Assembly (NCBI GenBank): GCA_938084875.1
Contig: CALKFX010000168.1
Span: 1-10,556 of the forward strand
Source: an uncultured Flavobacteriales bacterium
GTDB lineage: Bacteria; Bacteroidota; Bacteroidia; Flavobacteriales_D; Parvicellaceae
Direction of reading: 5' to 3'
Length of the DNA stretch: 10,556 nucleotides
Below the pieces are notes generated by a model that saw only the letters and a list, made by a program, of their open reading frames with translations, was not told where the DNA came from and ran no database searches. The translations under genes and the position numbers were made by a program. Shown one piece after another: positions 6,901-10,556 of this stretch. Each line of letters opens with the position of its first letter. Positions within the stretch are counted from its first letter, which is position 1.

Positions 6901-9135
6901 ATGGAAATTTTACTTATAATATCAATAGTTCTTGCTTTATTTGGCATTTTTAGATCACAAATAAACGGTTCAAAACCCTCAGGATTAATAGACTTAAAAG
7001 ATACAACTAGCAGTTGGGTTAGTGATAAATCCTGGATCAGTAGATTAACTCCACTTTTTAGTGGTTTAGTTTTAGTTTACAATCTGTTATTATGGATAGT
7101 AAACGGGATGAATGCTATTGTCGATGTAATAAAATATATTTTCAACATTCTTAAGACAATTGTCTTGTGGGTATGGAATAATATTATTCATCCAACTATA
7201 TTTTTTACTGCAAAGTTAGTATGGCATTATTTATTTATTTTCCTATGGAAATTATTTTTGTCTTCAATTAGTTCAAACAAGCTCAAAGAAGTTTATAAAA
7301 TAAAGAATATTACTTTTTCTTTTAAAGTAATGGTTCAAATATTTTCTGTTTCAATTTTATTCTTTTTCATTTCAATATTATTTGATTTTGGCCAAGTTTC
7401 AAACTATATTTTAATCTTATTTACTTTAGTTTTTATACAATTTCAAATTTTTGAATCCACTAATTTTTTTACCAGTTCATCATCATCAACAATAAGAAAG
7501 CTAAAAATCGTTGGAACTTCCATTGCTACATCCATGGCCTTTATTGGTTTGGTTTTACTTTTCAAAAACTATTCTGACAAAATAATTCTTCAGGGATTTG
7601 GGGTTTCTATAGCTCAAATTTCAATTCCAATAATTCTTATATCATTATATGTTTTTATTATTTCTACGTTTTTTATCGCTCCTTTTTTAAACAAGAAGGA
7701 TGATAATTCTTTTGATTTGTTTGATTTTTTAAAACAATCATCTATCAGAATAGTTAAATACTTCTATTCTTTGCCTTTTCATTTTTTAGGAATATTAATT
7801 GTATCTGTTGTTCCAATTATCATCGCACTGTTAATGTCTTTTGGAATTAATTTTACAACAAATAAGTCTATGCCAGAATGGTCTTCTACAGTCAATAACA
7901 TATCCTCTTTTATTCCAATAATAAAGCAAAATAAAAAGTCTATAAAATCTGTAAAATCAGAAATACTACAACAAGATTCTATTTATAATAATGATATTGC
8001 AATTGCTGATTCTAAAATTGAAGATTTTACATTTAGTTTGAATGAAGCCGAAGACTTAAAAGGCTTACTTGTTCCTAACCAAATTCTTTCATTTGCAGGA
8101 GATCCTTTTGTTGGAGAAACTCAAAAATTTAGTTTTTTGGAGACAATTAGTGCCTCTAATTATATGATTAAAATCATTAAAAGCTCTAATGATTCTATTG
8201 TAAGAGAGTTTACAAAATACCAGAAAAATAAAAGAGAAGATGGTGTAATCAATACTTACGTTTTTATTCATAAATGGAAAAACCCCGGAACTTATAGATT
8301 AGAAATAAGTCCTAAAAACAGCTGTGAAACTGGTAAACCATTTTCAAAAATTATAAATGTTGATAATAAACCTGAACAAAAGCTTGCTTTTAAAAATCCA
8401 ACAGGGAAAAATTTAATTTGTGCTGGAGATACAGTTTTATTTAAAGCCGACCAAAGTAAATGGGTAGAATCTTGGCATTGGAAACTACCTGAAGGCTGTA
8501 AATATATTTCTGAAGATACAGAATCTTCAATTGACGTTGTTTGGGGGAATCAACCTGGTACTATAAGAGTTTACGGAGTGGGTGCTAAAGGTGAAAATCA
8601 GATATCAGTTACTACCGGGTTACTTGTTAATATTATTCCCAAAATAGGTTCTCCAATGGTTTATGTTGACATGATTGAAGATGAAAAAATAAATTATTTT
8701 GAATACCCAATTAGAGAAGAATTATTTTATACTATGGTAGATGCTGAAAAAGAAATTTCTTCACTAACAGATAGTCTTAATAACGCTAGCAATAGCAAAC
8801 TAGAAATAGAAAATGCTTACAAAGAATTACAATCAAGTATGAATTACCAAATAAGTAATTATAAGGATAAAATTAGCGATATAAGAATTAAAATCTTTGG
8901 TATATTCTTGGCTCTAATAGGATTTGTTTTATTCTTCTCCATATTATTTACTAATTTCTGGACATATATGGTGAATTATAATTATTTCATATACGATTAT
9001 GAACAAGAAGGTATTCACTATATAAATTCTCAAATTTCATTTTATAAAGAAAAAAATAAAAATCAACCTCTTTTAGGGTGGACAATTTTATTGCTTTTTT
9101 CATTTTTGTTAATTGGGATTCTCAATTTAGGTTAA
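6901..9135 (+). CDS. Polytopic membrane protein with PKD-like domains, function unknown
   Basis: I do not recognise a named family for the whole 744-residue protein. Hydrophobic segments lie near 2-17, 50-68, 72-92, 99-119, 142-162, 168-186, 203-221, 236-262 and 292-316. A long soluble part spans 319-662, then come segments at 663-688 and 726-743. Charge distribution (basic loops near 121-143, 197-202 and 264-287) places the soluble part in the periplasm. Within it, about 395-487 looks like a beta-sandwich ending WKNPGTYRLEI. Residues 507-578 form a PKD-like domain (CAGDTV start, WHWKLPEG core, then VVWGNQPGTIRVYG). Residues 608-662 look like a coiled coil. The only cysteines (475, 507, 533) are in these domains. 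Start ATG 6901 begins directly with a membrane segment. PKD-like domains usually mediate protein or glycan contacts; a scaffold role is inference only. Confidence 0.85.
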   Translation: MEILLIISIVLALFGIFRSQINGSKPSGLIDLKDTTSSWVSDKSWISRLTPLFSGLVLVYNLLLWIVNGMNAIVDVIKYIFNILKTIVLWVWNNIIHPTIFFTAKLVWHYLFIFLWKLFLSSISSNKLKEVYKIKNITFSFKVMVQIFSVSILFFFISILFDFGQVSNYILILFTLVFIQFQIFESTNFFTSSSSSTIRKLKIVGTSIATSMAFIGLVLLFKNYSDKIILQGFGVSIAQISIPIILISLYVFIISTFFIAPFLNKKDDNSFDLFDFLKQSSIRIVKYFYSLPFHFLGILIVSVVPIIIALLMSFGINFTTNKSMPEWSSTVNNISSFIPIIKQNKKSIKSVKSEILQQDSIYNNDIAIADSKIEDFTFSLNEAEDLKGLLVPNQILSFAGDPFVGETQKFSFLETISASNYMIKIIKSSNDSIVREFTKYQKNKREDGVINTYVFIHKWKNPGTYRLEISPKNSCETGKPFSKIINVDNKPEQKLAFKNPTGKNLICAGDTVLFKADQSKWVESWHWKLPEGCKYISEDTESSIDVVWGNQPGTIRVYGVGAKGENQISVTTGLLVNIIPKIGSPMVYVDMIEDEKINYFEYPIREELFYTMVDAEKEISSLTDSLNNASNSKLEIENAYKELQSSMNYQISNYKDKISDIRIKIFGIFLALIGFVLFFSILFTNFWTYMVNYNYFIYDYEQEGIHYINSQISFYKEKNKNQPLLGWTILLLFSFLLIGILNLG

Positions 9136-9174
9136 TCTTATAACCATAATATATAGTATAATTTTAATAAAGTA

Positions 9175-9201
9175 CTAGATTAGCTATTAAAGCTAAACTA
9201 G
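9175..9201. repeat. Inverted repeat between the 744-residue and 154-residue protein genes
   Basis: CTAG-A-TTAGCT (9175-9185) pairs with AGCTAA-A-CTAG (9191-9201) around the loop ATTAA: ten pairs and one A/A mismatch. No T-run follows on either side, so it is not a standard intrinsic terminator. It may be an mRNA processing or stability hairpin, or a binding site for a dimeric regulator, about 77 bases before the next start codon. Confidence 0.5.
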
Positions 9202-9277
9202 AGATACACATCGTTACGTTGAAAACAAGAAGCTTATAGATTAAATACTTTTAGTTATTTAACGGATATTTGAAATT

Positions 9278-9742
9278 ATGACTGAGGAAAAAAAACAACC
9301 TTCAAAAGGAATCGAACCAAAAAGCAATAAAAAAAATATTTTTTTATTTATTGGCTTGATTTTAATTTCAGGAACAGCTGCATTTTATCTAATTAACAAC
9401 AAACCATCAGAAATAAAGCAAACTTTCGATGTGGATCACTTGGAAGAAAGTTCTGGCAATGATTCAATATTTTCAAGCGATTCTATCATTGCGAATGAAA
9501 ATCCCAATTTAGATCAAGAAGAGAATAATGATTTAAAAGTCAAATCCACCAAGAAAAAAGCATCAAGATTTACTCTAGAAAATAATCCAAACCATTGGAT
9601 GGTAGTGAAAGCAAACAATAGTGACACTACATTTTACACATTGAAAAATAAAAAAACTGGAACTAAATTATCCAATAGATTTTATAGCAAGAAAAAAGCA
9701 AATGAAGAGTTGAAAAATTTTAGAAGAATCTTAACCAAATAG
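9278..9742 (+). CDS. Small single-pass membrane protein, hypothetical
   Basis: No family is recognised with confidence. The 154-residue product has a basic N-terminal tail (1-19, rich in Lys), one membrane span at about 20-40, an acidic Ser/Asn-rich linker (45-85), and a basic C-terminal domain (about 90-154). The basic tail predicts N-in, C-out, so the C-terminal domain would be periplasmic. That domain reads as strand-strand-helix, with FYTLKNKKTG and FYSKKKANEELKNF. This loosely recalls the DUF1508/YegP repeat (strand, Gly turn, then Y-S-x-K-x-x-A helix), but no signature is decisive. It lies 142 bases after the PKD-domain protein gene and 10 bases before the secreted beta-helix gene, so it is probably cotranscribed with the latter. 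Confidence 0.75.
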   Translation: MTEEKKQPSKGIEPKSNKKNIFLFIGLILISGTAAFYLINNKPSEIKQTFDVDHLEESSGNDSIFSSDSIIANENPNLDQEENNDLKVKSTKKKASRFTLENNPNHWMVVKANNSDTTFYTLKNKKTGTKLSNRFYSKKKANEELKNFRRILTK

Positions 9743-9752
9743 AAGGTTATTT

Positions 9753-10556
9753 ATGAATCTGAAAGTCAGTAGTTTCTCTCTATTTTTTCTAATTTCTTTT
9801 TTTTCTTATTCCCAAATTATCCCAACTTATAGAGATTATCAATGGGGATATTTTGGTCTTCAGGACACCTCTACTTCCAATTTTAATAATGTAGATTTAT
9901 CAAATTATGGATTTAATTCTTTGGGAGCGATTTCAAATGATAGTTTATTATCTTCAATTATTTCTACCTTTTCATCTGGAAGTGCAGCTGGTGTAATCCT
10001 AAATTTTCCATCTGGTTCTTATTTATTTAACCAAACTATAAGCTTACCGGGAAATATAGTTTTAAAGGGTAAAGGTGCAGATAGTACAATTTTAAAATTT
10101 AATTTAAATGGCTCAGGACATGCTATTGAAGTTATTGGTTCTATAAGTAACGATACTTCTTATTTATCACAAAATGCTTTCAAGGATAGTAATGCTTTAT
10201 TTGTGTCTAATCCGTCTATGTTTATGCCTGGAGATTGGGTTAGAATTATTCATAACGATGTATCTTTGATTACCAGTAGTTGGGCGCTTAATACTGTTGG
10301 TCAAATTGTTAAAATAAACCAGGTAACCAATAATAAGTTGGTTTTTAATTCCAATCTTAGAATGAACTACTACCTCACTGATCAACCTTTTGTTAAAAAA
10401 ATTCAACTCAAAGAGAATGTAGGTGTAGAATGTTTGAAAATCATAAGAGAAGACGTTTCTTCGACCCAAACTAGTAATATTAAGTTTAGTAGAGCTGGTA
10501 ATTGTTGGGTTTCTGGTATTGAGTCTGATAAATGCAATTTTGCACATATTGATGCA
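9753..10556 (+). CDS. Secreted beta-helix (pectate-lyase-3-like) protein, 3' end outside window
   Basis: An open frame of 268 codons runs from ATG 9753 to the window edge without a stop. Residues 1-21 are a signal peptide: Lys4, a Phe/Leu/Ser-rich core, and cleavage probably after SYSQ or SYS. Residues 81-115 carry the pattern NFPSGSYLFNQTISLPGNIV followed by LKGKGADSTIL. This is the typical entry of right-handed parallel beta-helix proteins of the pectate lyase 3 type. Later, NCWVSGIES and a following His (250-265) recall helix rungs in Bacteroidota surface proteins. Many such proteins are type IX secretion substrates with a C-terminal sorting domain, which would lie beyond the edge. Substrate is unknown; glycan binding or cleavage is possible. 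AGAAGG (9741-9746) sits 6 bases before the ATG and overlaps the previous stop, an unusually SD-like site for this phylum. Confidence 0.85.
   Translation, partial: MNLKVSSFSLFFLISFFSYSQIIPTYRDYQWGYFGLQDTSTSNFNNVDLSNYGFNSLGAISNDSLLSSIISTFSSGSAAGVILNFPSGSYLFNQTISLPGNIVLKGKGADSTILKFNLNGSGHAIEVIGSISNDTSYLSQNAFKDSNALFVSNPSMFMPGDWVRIIHNDVSLITSSWALNTVGQIVKINQVTNNKLVFNSNLRMNYYLTDQPFVKKIQLKENVGVECLKIIREDVSSTQTSNIKFSRAGNCWVSGIESDKCNFAHIDA

Noticed and set aside
10197..10547. An open frame on the minus strand of about 116 codons at the right edge
   Set aside because: It lies antisense to the plus-strand frame that has a signal peptide and beta-helix motifs, and its own product shows no recognisable domain.

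Overview
The window reads as chromosomal DNA of an AT-rich member of the Bacteroidota, most likely class Flavobacteriia. Three signs support this. The ABC ATPase at 4085-4996 matches GldA of the flavobacterial gliding machinery. Promoter-like TAnnTTTG elements stand before several transcription units. The signal peptide at the right edge ends in Ser-Tyr-Ser-Gln, as is common in this phylum. Start sites generally lack strong Shine-Dalgarno sequences, which also fits. Genus cannot be told from the sequence.

Layout: (1) 2-178 is the 3' end of a gene whose last residues look like a SPOR-type domain. (2) 179-473 holds an unexplained AT-rich stretch, a bidirectional hairpin terminator, and a minus-strand initiator tRNA-Met with a clear promoter. 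(3) 522-2698 holds era and der, two ribosome-assembly GTPases joined by a 4-base stop/start overlap. (4) metK (minus) converges on der with 8 bases between them and a shared hairpin over the metK stop codon. metK has a leader of about 90 nt with faint SAM-II-like features. (5) gldA (minus) lies upstream of metK. (6) 5086-6798 is a tight operon-like run of rsgA, dtd and a MazG-like pyrophosphohydrolase. (7) 6901-10556 differs in character: a 744-residue polytopic membrane protein with PKD-like domains, a 154-residue single-pass membrane protein of unknown function, and the start of a secreted beta-helix protein that runs off the window.

Functionally, 401-6476 is dominated by translation and ribosome biogenesis: initiator tRNA, Era, Der, RsgA and D-aminoacyl-tRNA deacylase. 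MetK supplies S-adenosylmethionine and a MazG-like enzyme probably cleans the nucleotide pool. The right third is an envelope/secretion region of unknown role and is the least explained part. I saw no CRISPR array, insertion sequence, prophage gene or defence system.
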